Shown piece by piece: positions 10,519 through 19,616 of a DNA stretch of 64,000 nt (within the stretch, counting starts at the first letter, position 1; each line of letters begins with the position of its first letter). The stretch comes from Polyangiaceae bacterium (GTDB lineage: Bacteria > Myxococcota_A > Polyangia > Polyangiales > Polyangiaceae). The translations under genes were made by a program, and so were the position numbers. The notes below the pieces were generated by a model. The model was given only the letters and a program-made list of their open reading frames with translations. It was not told the origin of the DNA and ran no database searches. The DNA is taken from contig JABFXY010000082.1 of assembly GCA_013361525.1 (NCBI GenBank), positions 1 through 64,000 of the forward strand. Reading direction: 5' to 3'.

Positions 10519-11469
10519 ATGCGTCTCTGGAGCCGGTTCTTCCAGGTCGCCTCGGCGGCGGTTTTCCTCGTTGCGAGCAACGCCTGGGCGGATGACGACG
10601 CCGCGCAGGTGCCTGCGCCCGCACCGGAGCAGCCCGCGCTCGCAGCTCCGGCCGCACCGGAAAAGGCAGCCGCTTCGACGAGCACCGATTGGTGCTCGTC
10701 CGAGCTCGAGACGCTGCCGCACGATGTCTGCTACGCGCCCGGCCCGGTCTCCAAAGCTGGCAAGCGGACGCTGGTCATCTTTCTTCACGGGCTCACGCAG
10801 GTCGACAGCGGCTGGCAGCACTCGCTGCAGCGCGGGATGAAGCTCGCGGGCAAACGTCTCGGCTTCAGCTTGCTGACGCCGAAGGGCCGCACGAAGGTCG
10901 GGCCAGGCAAGAAGGAAGACACCATTGCGTGGCCGATCAATCCGAGTGTGCGCGCGGTGGAGGACGAAGTCATCGCCGAGTGGATCGAGGCGAAGGAGCT
11001 CGTCGAGAAGCGCGACGGCGCGAAGTTCGACGAGGTCTTCGTTATGGGCTTCTCCAATGGCGCGTACTACGCTTCTTCGCTCGCGCTCCGCGGTCGCCTG
11101 GAGGTCGATGGATATGGTGTCTTCGCGGGCGGCTCGGCGCCGAAGGGCACGACGTCGTCCTCGAAAGGCGTGAAGAATCGCAAGCCGGTTTTCGTCGCCA
11201 TTGCGTCGAAGGACGAGACGGCCAAAAAAGGACGCGAGCTCGCCAAGGCGTTGAAAGAGCTCAAATGGCCGAACCGCGTCGTCTCGGCGCCCGTCGGTCA
11301 CGTCGTCGCCGACGGCCAGCTCGAGCAATCCCTCGAGTATCTGCGGGCGCCCGACAAAAAGGCATCGGCGAAGGCGCCTTCCGAACAGAGCGGTTCGAAG
11401 AAGAAGACGGCGAAGAAGTCGGGCAAAACGGCGAAGAGCACCAAAAAGAAGACGAACAAAAAGCGATGA
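10519..11469 (+). CDS. Exported alpha/beta-hydrolase (PHB-depolymerase/esterase-like)
   Basis: Predicted secreted or periplasmic hydrolase of 316 aa. A signal peptide (about 1-28, ending near NAWADD) is followed by a Pro/Ala linker. The alpha/beta-hydrolase fold shows an oxyanion HG (VIFLHGLTQ) and the nucleophile elbow GFSNGAY, similar to LpqC/feruloyl-esterase-like proteins; a late His occurs in APVGHVV. The C-terminal 40 residues are an unusual Lys/Ser-rich tail that may bind polyanions or the cell surface. The ATG at 10519 has a GAGGGG ribosome site close upstream. The stop overlaps the start of the M1 peptidase gene (ATGA), so the two are probably co-translated. The substrate is unknown. 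Confidence 0.8.
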   Translation: MRLWSRFFQVASAAVFLVASNAWADDDAAQVPAPAPEQPALAAPAAPEKAAASTSTDWCSSELETLPHDVCYAPGPVSKAGKRTLVIFLHGLTQVDSGWQHSLQRGMKLAGKRLGFSLLTPKGRTKVGPGKKEDTIAWPINPSVRAVEDEVIAEWIEAKELVEKRDGAKFDEVFVMGFSNGAYYASSLALRGRLEVDGYGVFAGGSAPKGTTSSSKGVKNRKPVFVAIASKDETAKKGRELAKALKELKWPNRVVSAPVGHVVADGQLEQSLEYLRAPDKKASAKAPSEQSGSKKKTAKKSGKTAKSTKKKTNKKR

Positions 11470-14144
11470 GGCGAACAGGGCTTTTTCTCTCGCTGGCGCT
11501 GGTTGGTTGTCCTTCCCAGAGCGAAGGACCGGATGTTCCGACGAATACGACGCCGAGCGGCGCCGCGACCGTCGAGGCTCCGGCCGGCTCCGTTCCGGAG
11601 GCGACCGCGGTCGAGCTGCCCACCGACGTCGTGCCGCGCGCTTATCGGCTCGATCTCCACGTCGATCCTCGAACGACGCGGTTTCGCGGGCATGTCGAGA
11701 TCGACGTGCAAGTCGTCGCGCCGACGAGCATGGTCGTGCTTCACGCGCGCGATCTCTCGATCGAAAAGGCGACAATCGAAACGGGCGGCCGAACGTTGGT
11801 GCCCACGACAGCGTCTCGTCGCGCATTCGGCGGTCGAGAAGAGCCGGAGGAGCTCGTCCTTCGATTGGGGGAGAAGCTGCCCGTCGGGCCGGCGACGCTC
11901 CGGTTCGATTACGACGCGCCGTTTGCGAACCTCAATGGCATCTACAGGGCCGAATCCGATAACCGCTGGTTCGCGTTCACCCAGATGGAGCCGACGGACG
12001 CGCGCCGCGCTTTCCCGAGCTTCGACGAGCCCCGCTACAAAACCCCGTTCGAGCTCACGCTCACGGTGCCCAAAGGCATGACGGCCTTCGCCAACGCGAA
12101 GGAGGCGTCTCGGAAGGAGCAAGGCGAGGAGACACGAATCACGTTTTCACCGACCGAGGCGATTCCGACGTATCTCGTCGCGCTCGCGGTGGGCGACCTC
12201 GAGACGAAGGCAGGCGGCGCTGCTTCGGTTCCGATTCGATTCGTCGCGCCGCGCGGCCGCGCAGCGCTCGGCGGCACGACCCTGGATGCGACGGAGAAGA
12301 CGTTGAAGGCGCTCGAAAACTATTTCCAGCGTCCACATCCGTTTCCGAAGCTCGATATTGCCTCCGTTCCGAACTTCGGCCCCGGCGCAATGGAGAATGC
12401 GGGCTTCGTCACGTTCCGTGAGGAGCTCGTCGTGCTCGACGACCGTTCGCCCGCGACGCTGCGACGCCGCATGCAGCTCATCATGGCGCACGAGCTCGCG
12501 CATCAATGGTTCGGCAACCTCGTCACCATGCGTTGGTGGGACGACCTCTGGCTCAACGAGGGATTCGCGACGTGGATGGCGCCGAAGACCTGCGACGCCG
12601 CTTTCCCCGCTTTCGGTAGCGAGGCGGAGCGTGTCCTCGATCGCACGTATGCGATGAACGCAGACATTTTGCCGTCGGCGCGTGCCGTTCGGCCGAAGGT
12701 CGAGCTGTCGGATCAGATTCGAGAAGCCGGCGGGTGGAGCGCCTATCAAAAGGGGGCGTCGGTCCTCGCAATGCTCGAGTCTTGGATCGGCGAGGAGACG
12801 TTCCGAAAAGCGATTCTCGACTACGTGAACGAGAATGCGCACAAGAGCATTACGTCACCCGCGCTCTTCGCGGCGCTCGATCGAGCGGCGAACAAGCCGG
12901 TGTCGAAGGTGGCGTCCTCGTTTTTGGATCAGCCGAGCCTGCCGGTGGTCAAGGTGACCGTCACCTGCAATGCCGATTCGAAGGGGTCGAAAGCCGCGCC
13001 TCCGGCCGCCGCCACGGCGAAGCTCGAAGCGACCGACGCAACCGGCGGCGGGCGGACATGGACGATCCCGGTGTGTCTCCGCGTCGGCAACTCGGCGAAG
13101 CCGACGTGCACGGTGATCGAGAGCGGAAGCGCCACGGTTGTCCTTCCAGCTTGTGATGCGGTGTTCCCGAACTTCGAAGAAGCCGGCTACTTCCGCTACG
13201 AGCTCGACGATGCCTCGCAAAAGCGGCTCGCCGCCGTCTTCGACAAGCTCGACGAGCGCGAGCGCGCAGGGTTTCTCCTCAATGCGTGGGCCCTCGTCCT
13301 TCTGGGGCGCGCCGAACCGGCGAGCGTCGTCGATCTCTTGAAGACGGCTTCTCGCAAAGGCGAGACGTCGCGCATCGTCCTCGAGGCCGTGGTGAACGTG
13401 CTCTACGACATGGACCGCTTCTACGTGGACGACAAGAACGCGCAGGAATTCGCCGCATTCGTCACGTCGCTGCTCGCGCCGCACCGCAAGCGCCTCGGCA
13501 TGCCGAAAGCCGGCGTGGCGGAGCCCGACGTGCTTCGCATCCACCGCGCCTCCGTGCTGGGCGCGCTCTTCGACCTGGCCTCGGACGCTGCCGTCGCGAA
13601 GGACTTGGAGCCGATCGCGCGTGTGTACCTGTCCGATCCGGCCAAGGCGGATCCGGATCTCGGCCCGCTCGCCGTGCGCGTCTCCGCGCGGGCGGGTGGC
13701 GCTGCCCAGAAAGAGCTCGACGAAAAGCGCCTCGTCGCAGCGAAGACCCCGGACGAACGCGTCGCCCTCGTCGCGGCGATCGCCTCGCGTCGCGACCCGA
13801 AGGATCTGGCGCAAGCGCTCGATCTATTCGCAAATGGCACGATTCGCGCTGGTGATTGGCGTCATCTACGAAATGCCATCCTGCGTTACCGAGATGGCCG
13901 CGACGTGTTTCACGCGTATCTGATGGGCCATTTCGACCAGCTCAACAAACAACTCGGCTACGCCGGCGCGCTCACCAGCACCATAGGTGCGACGTGCAAC
14001 GTGGAGCAGGTTGGCAAACTCACCACGTATTTCGAGCCGAAGCTCTCGTCGCTCGAGGGTGCGCAGCGAGGGTTCGACGAGGGTGTCGCCGAGGCGAAGC
14101 GCTGTATTTTTCTGCGCAACAAGGGCATTCCAAAGTTCCGCTGA
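11466..14144 (+). CDS. M1-family zinc aminopeptidase lipoprotein
   Basis: Zinc metallopeptidase that removes N-terminal residues from peptides. The 892 aa protein starts with a lipoprotein signal (SLALVGC, Cys15), so it is predicted to sit on the outer side of a membrane. The M1 exopeptidase motif GAMEN lies at 307-311 and the zinc site HELAH at 342-346 with the distant Glu365 in LNEGF. The N-terminal beta domain (about 50-240) and a long C-terminal helical domain of ERAP1 type (about 570-890) match PepN/ERAP-like enzymes in order and size. The start is fixed by the lipobox and the 4-base overlap with the hydrolase gene; the frame upstream is a shadow. It may process peptides during predatory or saprophytic feeding (inference). 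Confidence 0.93.
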   Translation: MRRTGLFLSLALVGCPSQSEGPDVPTNTTPSGAATVEAPAGSVPEATAVELPTDVVPRAYRLDLHVDPRTTRFRGHVEIDVQVVAPTSMVVLHARDLSIEKATIETGGRTLVPTTASRRAFGGREEPEELVLRLGEKLPVGPATLRFDYDAPFANLNGIYRAESDNRWFAFTQMEPTDARRAFPSFDEPRYKTPFELTLTVPKGMTAFANAKEASRKEQGEETRITFSPTEAIPTYLVALAVGDLETKAGGAASVPIRFVAPRGRAALGGTTLDATEKTLKALENYFQRPHPFPKLDIASVPNFGPGAMENAGFVTFREELVVLDDRSPATLRRRMQLIMAHELAHQWFGNLVTMRWWDDLWLNEGFATWMAPKTCDAAFPAFGSEAERVLDRTYAMNADILPSARAVRPKVELSDQIREAGGWSAYQKGASVLAMLESWIGEETFRKAILDYVNENAHKSITSPALFAALDRAANKPVSKVASSFLDQPSLPVVKVTVTCNADSKGSKAAPPAAATAKLEATDATGGGRTWTIPVCLRVGNSAKPTCTVIESGSATVVLPACDAVFPNFEEAGYFRYELDDASQKRLAAVFDKLDERERAGFLLNAWALVLLGRAEPASVVDLLKTASRKGETSRIVLEAVVNVLYDMDRFYVDDKNAQEFAAFVTSLLAPHRKRLGMPKAGVAEPDVLRIHRASVLGALFDLASDAAVAKDLEPIARVYLSDPAKADPDLGPLAVRVSARAGGAAQKELDEKRLVAAKTPDERVALVAAIASRRDPKDLAQALDLFANGTIRAGDWRHLRNAILRYRDGRDVFHAYLMGHFDQLNKQLGYAGALTSTIGATCNVEQVGKLTTYFEPKLSSLEGAQRGFDEGVAEAKRCIFLRNKGIPKFR

Positions 14145-14220
14145 GCGGCGGCGACGGCCCTGGGAGCGACGGATTCGCGAGACCGGCAAACCGGCTTGAA
14201 TCTTGCTGATTCCTTCCCTC

Positions 14221-15066
14221 ATGCAGCCGCTGCCGGAACCCTCATCGCAGGAGACCCGGGTCCGCGACGTCATGACGCGCAACGTGGCGGTCGTGCGCGA
14301 AACCGACACGTTGGCGTTCGCGAGCCAGGTTCTTCTCTGGAGAGCCATCCGACACCTGCCGATCCTCGATTCGGCGGATCGGGTGGTGGGGATTCTGAGC
14401 GACCGCGACCTTCTCTCGCACGTGCTCGAAGGGCCGGCAGGCTCGCAGCCCGTTCGAGATTTCATGACTCGAACGGTCGAGACGATCTCGGAGGACATGG
14501 CGCTCGCGGAGGCGAGCGCCCGGCTTCGGGAGCATCGCGTCGATGCGCTGCCGGTGGTCGAGCGGGGCGCGCTGATCGGCATCCTCACCACGTCGGACAT
14601 CCTCGCGGAGCGGGGCCGCGCGCTTCGCAAGGCGAACGCCGGGACGACCCCGCGCGCCGCCGACGTCATGCGCCGTCGCGTCGCCTCGGTTCGCGCGCAC
14701 GACACGCTCGAGACGGCCATCGTCAAGCTCCTCGACTCGGACATCCGCCACCTGCCCGTGGTGGACGAGGACTTCCGCTTGGTCGGGATCCTCAGCGATC
14801 GGGACATTCGCTCGACGGTCGGCGATCCCCGGCGCTCGCTCGAGACCGAAGGCGGCCCGGAGGGGACCTTGTCGAAGCTGTTCGTCGAGGACTTCATGAC
14901 GAAAGAGCCCATCACGGTCTCGCTCGCCGCCAGCGTCCTCGATGTCGCCGATATCTTCGTGAGCCAGCGCATCGGTGCGGTGCCCGTCGTGCGCGACGAC
15001 GACACGCTGCTCGGAATCATCTCTTACGTAGATGTCATCGCCCACTTCGTCGGCCGTCCCCGCTGA
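14221..15066 (+). CDS. Four-CBS-domain protein
   Basis: Cytoplasmic protein of 281 aa built only from CBS motifs, which bind adenine nucleotides or sense energy state. Four repeats are visible: VRDVMTRNVAVV, VRDFMTRTVETI, AADVMRRRVASV and VEDFMTKEPITV, each followed by an LPVV/GILSDRD-type segment. The pairs should form two Bateman modules. The ATG at 14221 is used; a TTG at 14203 is also in frame. The end overlaps the start of the cation efflux gene by 35 bp, so they are likely coupled. A second CBS protein lies at 16809-17759, making this a CBS-rich neighbourhood beside two-component genes. Confidence 0.9.
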   Translation: MQPLPEPSSQETRVRDVMTRNVAVVRETDTLAFASQVLLWRAIRHLPILDSADRVVGILSDRDLLSHVLEGPAGSQPVRDFMTRTVETISEDMALAEASARLREHRVDALPVVERGALIGILTTSDILAERGRALRKANAGTTPRAADVMRRRVASVRAHDTLETAIVKLLDSDIRHLPVVDEDFRLVGILSDRDIRSTVGDPRRSLETEGGPEGTLSKLFVEDFMTKEPITVSLAASVLDVADIFVSQRIGAVPVVRDDDTLLGIISYVDVIAHFVGRPR

Positions 15067-16054
15067 GGTCGCGCCGGCGGCGCGCGAGCGTGACAGGGCC
15101 CGAGGAGGTCAGTACCGTGACCATCGCGTGGTTTCGAACGGCGCGGCACACGACGAAAAGATCGGACCCGTCGCGTACGGCTGGCTCTCGGTCGCGACGG
15201 CGCTGACGACGCTCGCGCTCAAAGCAGTCGCTGCATGGATCACCGGATCGGTGAGCCTCATGTCCGACGCGTTCGAATCGATCGTGAACGTCGTCGCAGC
15301 GGTTCTCGCCGTCGTCGCGCTCCGCGTCGCGCAGCGTCCCGCGGACGACAAGTTCCCCCACGGCTACGAGAAGGTCGAATACTTCTCGAGCGGGTTCGAG
15401 GGCGCGCTCATCGTCGTCGCCGCGGGCGGGATCGTATTCGAGGCGATCCCTCGGCTCGTCGCGCCGGAGCCGATCCAGTCGATCGACACGGGGCTCGTAT
15501 TCACCGCGGCGGCCACGGCGCTCAACGTCGCAGTCGCGCAGGTTCTCTTTCGCGCCGCCCGAAAACATCGCTCGATCGCGCTCGAGGCAGACGCCCATCA
15601 CTTGATGAGCGACGTGTGGACGTCGGTCGGTGTGTTCGCCGCGATCCTCGCGGTGCGCCTGACCGGTTGGCACCTGTTGGATCCGTTCGCGGCGCTCCTG
15701 GTTGCGGCGAACATCGTTCGGATCGGTGTCTCGCTCGTCGGTCGCTCGATGCGAGGCCTGCTCGACGCGGGCTTCGACGGTGAAGAAGCTGAGAAGGTTC
15801 GCGCGTCGCTCGACGCGCTCGCCGCGAAACACGCGATCGAGTTCCATGCGCTCCGCACGCGCCAAGCCGGGTCGAGGCGTTTCATTGCCGTCCACGTCTT
15901 GGTGCCGGGGACGTGGACCGTTCAGCACGGGCACGACCTCTGCGAAGAAGTCGAGCACGAGCTACGCGATCTCGCGCCGCGCACGACGGTCTTCACGCAC
16001 CTCGAGCCGATCGAAGATCCTCGATCGTTCGACGACCAGCATCTGGATCGATAA
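15032..16054 (+). CDS. Cation diffusion facilitator (CDF) metal efflux protein
   Basis: Inner-membrane divalent-metal/proton antiporter of the CDF family, 340 aa. Transmembrane helices run from about 48 to 235. The two metal-site motifs are present: SLMSDAFES in helix 2 and HHLMSDVWTS in helix 5, with the Asp/His ligands typical of Zn/Fe/Mn exporters. A cytoplasmic C-terminal domain (about 245-330: HALRTRQAG, HVLVPGTWTV, HEVEHELRD-like) completes the family architecture. ATG at 15032 overlaps the CBS gene by 35 bp; a later GTG near residue 33 could also start the protein because the first 40 residues are not conserved-looking. Metal specificity cannot be read from the sequence. Confidence 0.88.
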   Translation: MSSPTSSAVPAEVAPAARERDRARGGQYRDHRVVSNGAAHDEKIGPVAYGWLSVATALTTLALKAVAAWITGSVSLMSDAFESIVNVVAAVLAVVALRVAQRPADDKFPHGYEKVEYFSSGFEGALIVVAAGGIVFEAIPRLVAPEPIQSIDTGLVFTAAATALNVAVAQVLFRAARKHRSIALEADAHHLMSDVWTSVGVFAAILAVRLTGWHLLDPFAALLVAANIVRIGVSLVGRSMRGLLDAGFDGEEAEKVRASLDALAAKHAIEFHALRTRQAGSRRFIAVHVLVPGTWTVQHGHDLCEEVEHELRDLAPRTTVFTHLEPIEDPRSFDDQHLDR

Positions 16055-16148
16055 GCCAGTCGAACGAGCGAGCGCCGGGGCTCGGGATCGAGCTGCCCCC
16101 TGCCACGTCGATGGAATCGATGGTGCAGGATGACTCCCGGAGGCGCAC

Positions 16149-16805
16149 ATGAACGCGTTGTATCGATTCGCACCGACGGCGCTCGTCATGCTCTCTGCGG
16201 CGTGTGGTGATCGCGACCGCGTGGTGAAGGATGGGGAGAAGCCTCCTCGACACGAGACGCACGTGGTGGCGCGCGGCGCGGGCTGGCAAGAGGTCACCGC
16301 GGATTGGCCTCGGAGCTCGAAAGAAGCGGCGCGGTTCATGAGCGACAAGTACGGCCCGCCCGACGAGATGACGCCGACCGAGCTCAAATGGTTCGATCGC
16401 GGCCCGTGGAAGCGGAGCATCGTGTCGCGCGAGGAGGTGCCGCACGACTGGCCGTCGCCGCACGTCGACGTCCTCGAGCAGGTGATAAACTTTCGAGTCC
16501 CGCCCGAAAAAGCCGAAGATCTGACGACCTTCGACGGGAGCGTGATGTTCGAGCGCACGAAGGGTGAGATGTCCGCGCGCTGCGGCGGCGAGGGCGCAAA
16601 CTTCCTCGCGATCAACCTGGCGCGCGACATCGTCGAGGACACGCGCTCGGTGCACGACGCGCGACGCCTCTACGAGGAGACGATGAAGAGCCACGAGGCC
16701 GGGCGTTCGCCCGAGCTCATGAAGAGTCTGTTGTTCATGCCGCCGAAGAGTGGCACCGCGGATCGCGACCACGGTGCCACCGTCTCGTCGCTCGACGTGG
16801 ATTGA
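16149..16805 (+). CDS. Hypothetical lipoprotein
   Basis: Unrecognised 218 aa protein. It begins with a lipoprotein signal (ALVMLSAAC, Cys near residue 19), so it is predicted to be membrane-anchored outside the cytoplasm. The mature part is polar, with no repeats or further membrane segments; the segment WPRSSKEAARFMSDKYGPPD is typical of small uncharacterised envelope proteins. A strong GGAGG ribosome site lies 5 bases before the ATG. The gene is convergent with the CBS/DUF2267 gene only 3 bp away and follows the CDF gene by about 95 bp. Confidence 0.75.
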   Translation: MNALYRFAPTALVMLSAACGDRDRVVKDGEKPPRHETHVVARGAGWQEVTADWPRSSKEAARFMSDKYGPPDEMTPTELKWFDRGPWKRSIVSREEVPHDWPSPHVDVLEQVINFRVPPEKAEDLTTFDGSVMFERTKGEMSARCGGEGANFLAINLARDIVEDTRSVHDARRLYEETMKSHEAGRSPELMKSLLFMPPKSGTADRDHGATVSSLDVD

Positions 16806-16808
16806 TCG

Positions 16809-17759
16809 TCACCCGGACACGTAACGCAGCGGGGTCATGTCCACCTCGACCTCGCGCCGCCGGTCGCTCTCGATACGCGGGAACATGATGCGGAAATCCT
16901 CGGGAAGCTGCCCACGAACCGTCTCGAGCTGGCCCGGTGAGACCCAGGTCGTGAGCGCCGTGATGACGCCTTCGAGGATCTCGCGCGCGCGAAGCGGATG
17001 GACGCCGAGTGCCGACTCGATCTCGCGCTCGAGTCGACCGGTCGTGATCCTTCGATCCGGGCCGTCGAGATGAGGAAAGATGTGCTCCTTCAACGTCAGG
17101 GGAAGCTGCGACAAGAAATGCCGCGCGAGATCGGGCGTGATTCGCCTGCAAATCGCCCCGAATACGACCTTGATCACGCGATCGACCGGGCCGGGCTCCT
17201 CGAGGCCGGTGTGCCGGCCGACGAGATCGAGGAACCGCGTGTACGTCGCATCGGCGCGCGCCGCGCTTCGCACGATGGGGTCGCGAACGGTGTCGTAGAT
17301 GCGCCCGGGATGAATGGGTCCGCGTGCCTTGTTGCGCGAAGGGAGCGACAGCTGGGCCCGCACGATATCGGACAGGATCCGCGGGGGGAGAATGCCTTCG
17401 ACGAGGAGGTCGTCGAGCGTGACGATGCCGATGGGTTTGCCGTGTCGGTCGACGATCGGAACGCGCCGGCACCGCGCCTCTTGCATGGTCCGCGCGACGT
17501 CCTCGATGCGCGCGTCGACCGGCAGCGCGTGAACGTCCTCGGTCATGATGTCGCCGACCGGGACATCGCGCGGGTGCGCGTGGCTGGCGACGATCTCGGC
17601 CATGAGATCGCGATCGGTGAGGATGCCCAGCAGGCCGTGCCGGTCGGCGACGAGCACGCAGCCGATACGGTTGTCGACCATCGCGCGCGCTGCGTCGAAG
17701 GCGCTCGCGTTCGGGCGCATGACGACCAACCGACCGTAGAGGAACCGTTCGAGCGACAT
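16809..17759 (-). CDS. CBS-pair protein with DUF2267-like region
   Basis: Cytoplasmic protein of 316 aa. Residues about 5-130 hold a CBS pair (GCVLVADRHGLLGILTDRD, DVPVGDIMTEDVHALPVDA, RVPIVDRHGKPIGIVTLDD). Residues about 160-300 resemble the helical DUF2267 domain (RFLDLVGRHTGLEEPG, LARHFLSQLP, LEREIESALG), often found next to CBS proteins in stress-related clusters. A GGAGG ribosome site precedes the ATG at 17759; the frame remains open to 17891 without homology. CBS pairs may bind adenine nucleotides; DUF2267 has no settled function. It is convergent with the hypothetical lipoprotein gene. Confidence 0.85.
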   Translation of the reverse strand: MSLERFLYGRLVVMRPNASAFDAARAMVDNRIGCVLVADRHGLLGILTDRDLMAEIVASHAHPRDVPVGDIMTEDVHALPVDARIEDVARTMQEARCRRVPIVDRHGKPIGIVTLDDLLVEGILPPRILSDIVRAQLSLPSRNKARGPIHPGRIYDTVRDPIVRSAARADATYTRFLDLVGRHTGLEEPGPVDRVIKVVFGAICRRITPDLARHFLSQLPLTLKEHIFPHLDGPDRRITTGRLEREIESALGVHPLRAREILEGVITALTTWVSPGQLETVRGQLPEDFRIMFPRIESDRRREVEVDMTPLRYVSG

Positions 17760-17996
17760 GATGACCTCCGGCTTCGATGCAGCGTCAGAACCGACCGATG
17801 GACCTGCAGCTCCCGACCGTCGGCGGGCGATTGGGCGGCAGGGTCTTGCCAGATGGGTGCCGGCCGAACCCCGGACGAAACGTCGCTGCAAGCGGACCTG
17901 ACCCGCCAGGGGCGATCGAGCAGATCCGCCTCAGCCGAGGGCTACCGCCACGACGAGATCGCCCACCGTCACAGGACATCGTGTACGCTCGTTCGC

Positions 17997-18470
17997 ATGC
18001 GGGGGCACGGGGCGCGGCCGCGCTCGGCGATGAGGCTCATCGGGGATGCAGCGTTTGCTGCGCTTCGATGTCGTGAAGATCTACTTCGCGGAGACGGCGA
18101 TACAGCCTTCCGCAACTTCGTGCAGCTCTCGCTGATGCTGCGCGACTTGCGGGCGCGAATCACCGCTTCGGATGTCGTCGATCGCCGGCGTCTCGACGCC
18201 TTCCTGCCCGCGCTTCAAACGGAGCGGAGCGATCTCGCGCGCGGCCTGCGAGCGTTGCAGCCGGTGCCGAAGAATCACGAGCACGTCCGCGCGGCGGCGC
18301 GCGCGACGGCGGAGCGTTGCCGGCAGGTGCGCGTATACACGCGAGAGCAGCTCGTGCGTCTACAAGCATCGCAGCGTTCGCTTCAGCAGGCGTCGCGTAG
18401 ACTGCTCGGTGTCGACCGCCCGAGCCGAGGTCCCTTCACCTCGCCCGCGATCGCATCGGCTCACGTCTGA
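17997..18470 (+). CDS. Possible small helical protein, uncertain gene
   Basis: Candidate ORF of 157 aa (ATG 17997, alternative ATG 18030) in the 940 bp between the CBS/DUF2267 gene and the PAS gene. Codon third positions are mostly G or C as in neighbouring genes and the product looks helical and charged (FVQLSLMLRDLRARI, VRLQASQRSLQQASRRLL). I do not recognise a family and see no ribosome site, so it could be spurious. The flanks 17760-17996 and 18471-18700 hold no other gene I can support; a short inverted repeat TGCCC/GGGCA lies near 18616. Confidence 0.4.
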   Translation: MRGHGARPRSAMRLIGDAAFAALRCREDLLRGDGDTAFRNFVQLSLMLRDLRARITASDVVDRRRLDAFLPALQTERSDLARGLRALQPVPKNHEHVRAAARATAERCRQVRVYTREQLVRLQASQRSLQQASRRLLGVDRPSRGPFTSPAIASAHV

Positions 18471-18700
18471 AGCCCGCGTGAGACGCTGCGCTGAGGCCCC
18501 CGCACTGCGAGGGCTCGCGCCACACCTGGGGCGAGCGTGCGCGAGCTGAAGGACGAGCGTTTGTGCCTTCGCGATCGATGCCGTGGCACTTTGCGACCAT
18601 CGACCTTCGTCAGGTGCCCAAAAACGGGCAGAGGAAAGTGGCCCGTCGGTTGCGTATGGCTCCGTCCCACAATGCGCGGCACGCACCCGAACGGGAGAGC

Positions 18701-19099
18701 ATGATGGCTGATGGCGGCGATTCGATGGTGGAGCGTTTCGACGACGATCTCGCCGATCATCGAGTCGTGCGTTCGCGGCAGCCCGTCGCGACCAAGAGCT
18801 GCGGCACCTTCCTCACCGACCGGAACGGGATCGTCAGCGACGTGAACCTCGACGCGTGCGTTCTGGTCGATCTCGGTCGCCGCTATCTCATCGGTAAGCC
18901 GCTCGATCTCGTGTTCGTCCGCGCCGATGGCCCGCGGCTCGCGCGGGTGCTCGCGTCCGTCGAATCGTCGCCTGCCGGCGTCTCCGATCACGTTCGCTTG
19001 CGCACGCGCACGGGCCTTCAACGACCCGTGCGTATCGAGGGGACGCTGTCGTCCAATGGCGATCACGTTTTTTGGCAGGCCTGGGCGCGCTCGGCATGA
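18701..19099 (+). CDS. Single PAS-like domain protein
   Basis: Small cytoplasmic protein of 132 aa. The pattern FLTDRNGIVSDVNLDACVLV, then YLIGKPLDLVFV, then VRLRTRTGLQRPVRIEG is that of a PAS sensor fold (about 25-125) without any output domain. GGGAG lies 5 bases before the ATG at 18701; another ATG follows at once (18704). It sits upstream of a lone receiver and a PAS/GAF histidine kinase, so it may act as a free-standing sensor or partner in that signalling cluster. The ligand is unknown. Confidence 0.75.
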   Translation: MMADGGDSMVERFDDDLADHRVVRSRQPVATKSCGTFLTDRNGIVSDVNLDACVLVDLGRRYLIGKPLDLVFVRADGPRLARVLASVESSPAGVSDHVRLRTRTGLQRPVRIEGTLSSNGDHVFWQAWARSA

Positions 19100-19208
19100 C
19101 CGACGGCGGCGGCGTGTAGCGACCTTCCTCGTTCGCGTTGTTTAATGCCTCGATAGCGAGTTGCCGCCGGAACGGTCCTCGCACGCGTGCTACCGATTCA
19201 ATGGGGGC

Positions 19209-19565
19209 ATGCGGATCCTGATCGTCGACGACAACGTGGTCTTCGCGCAGGTCATGCGGCGCGCGCTCGTGGAGAAGGGGCACGACTGCGGCGTCGTGCA
19301 CGACATCAACGACGCCGAGGAAGCGGTCGTCATGAACACGTTCGACGTGGTCGTCACCGATCTCCACGTTCACCAGGCGAGCGGGCTCTCCCTGCTGGAG
19401 CGCGTCATGCTGCTTTGTCCCGGCGCGTTGCGCATTTTGATGTCCGGTTCAGCCGACGCTGACGCGCTCGCGGCGGGCATTCGCGTCTCGCACATGCAGC
19501 TCTTGAAGCCCTTCAGCCTGGACGCCCTCTGCGACATCCTCGAGGAGCACGAACGGCGTACGTGA
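19209..19565 (+). CDS. Single-domain response regulator
   Basis: CheY-like receiver of 118 aa with no output domain. The phosphorylation site is complete: Asp7/Asp8 (IVDDN), phospho-acceptor Asp51 (VVVTDLH), Ser79 or Ser81 (MSGSAD) and Lys100 (LLKPF). It probably relays a phosphate between kinases or acts by protein contact. The neighbouring histidine kinase at 19617 is the obvious partner candidate (inference), although that kinase also overlaps its own NarL-type regulator. The ATG at 19209 is chosen because the receiver fold begins there. Confidence 0.9.
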   Translation: MRILIVDDNVVFAQVMRRALVEKGHDCGVVHDINDAEEAVVMNTFDVVVTDLHVHQASGLSLLERVMLLCPGALRILMSGSADADALAAGIRVSHMQLLKPFSLDALCDILEEHERRT

Positions 19566-19616
19566 GGCGATCGCCGATAGGCTGCATCCCTCGAAATGCG
19601 ATAACGTCCGCACCTC

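Noticed and set aside
10689..11465. Long in-frame N-terminal extension of the M1 aminopeptidase.
   Set aside because: It overlaps the hydrolase gene in another frame; the lipoprotein signal at 11466 marks the true start.
16998..17996. 490-codon plus-strand open frame through the CBS/DUF2267 gene.
   Set aside because: Its first two thirds are antisense to a clear gene; only the part after 17997 was kept as a weak candidate.
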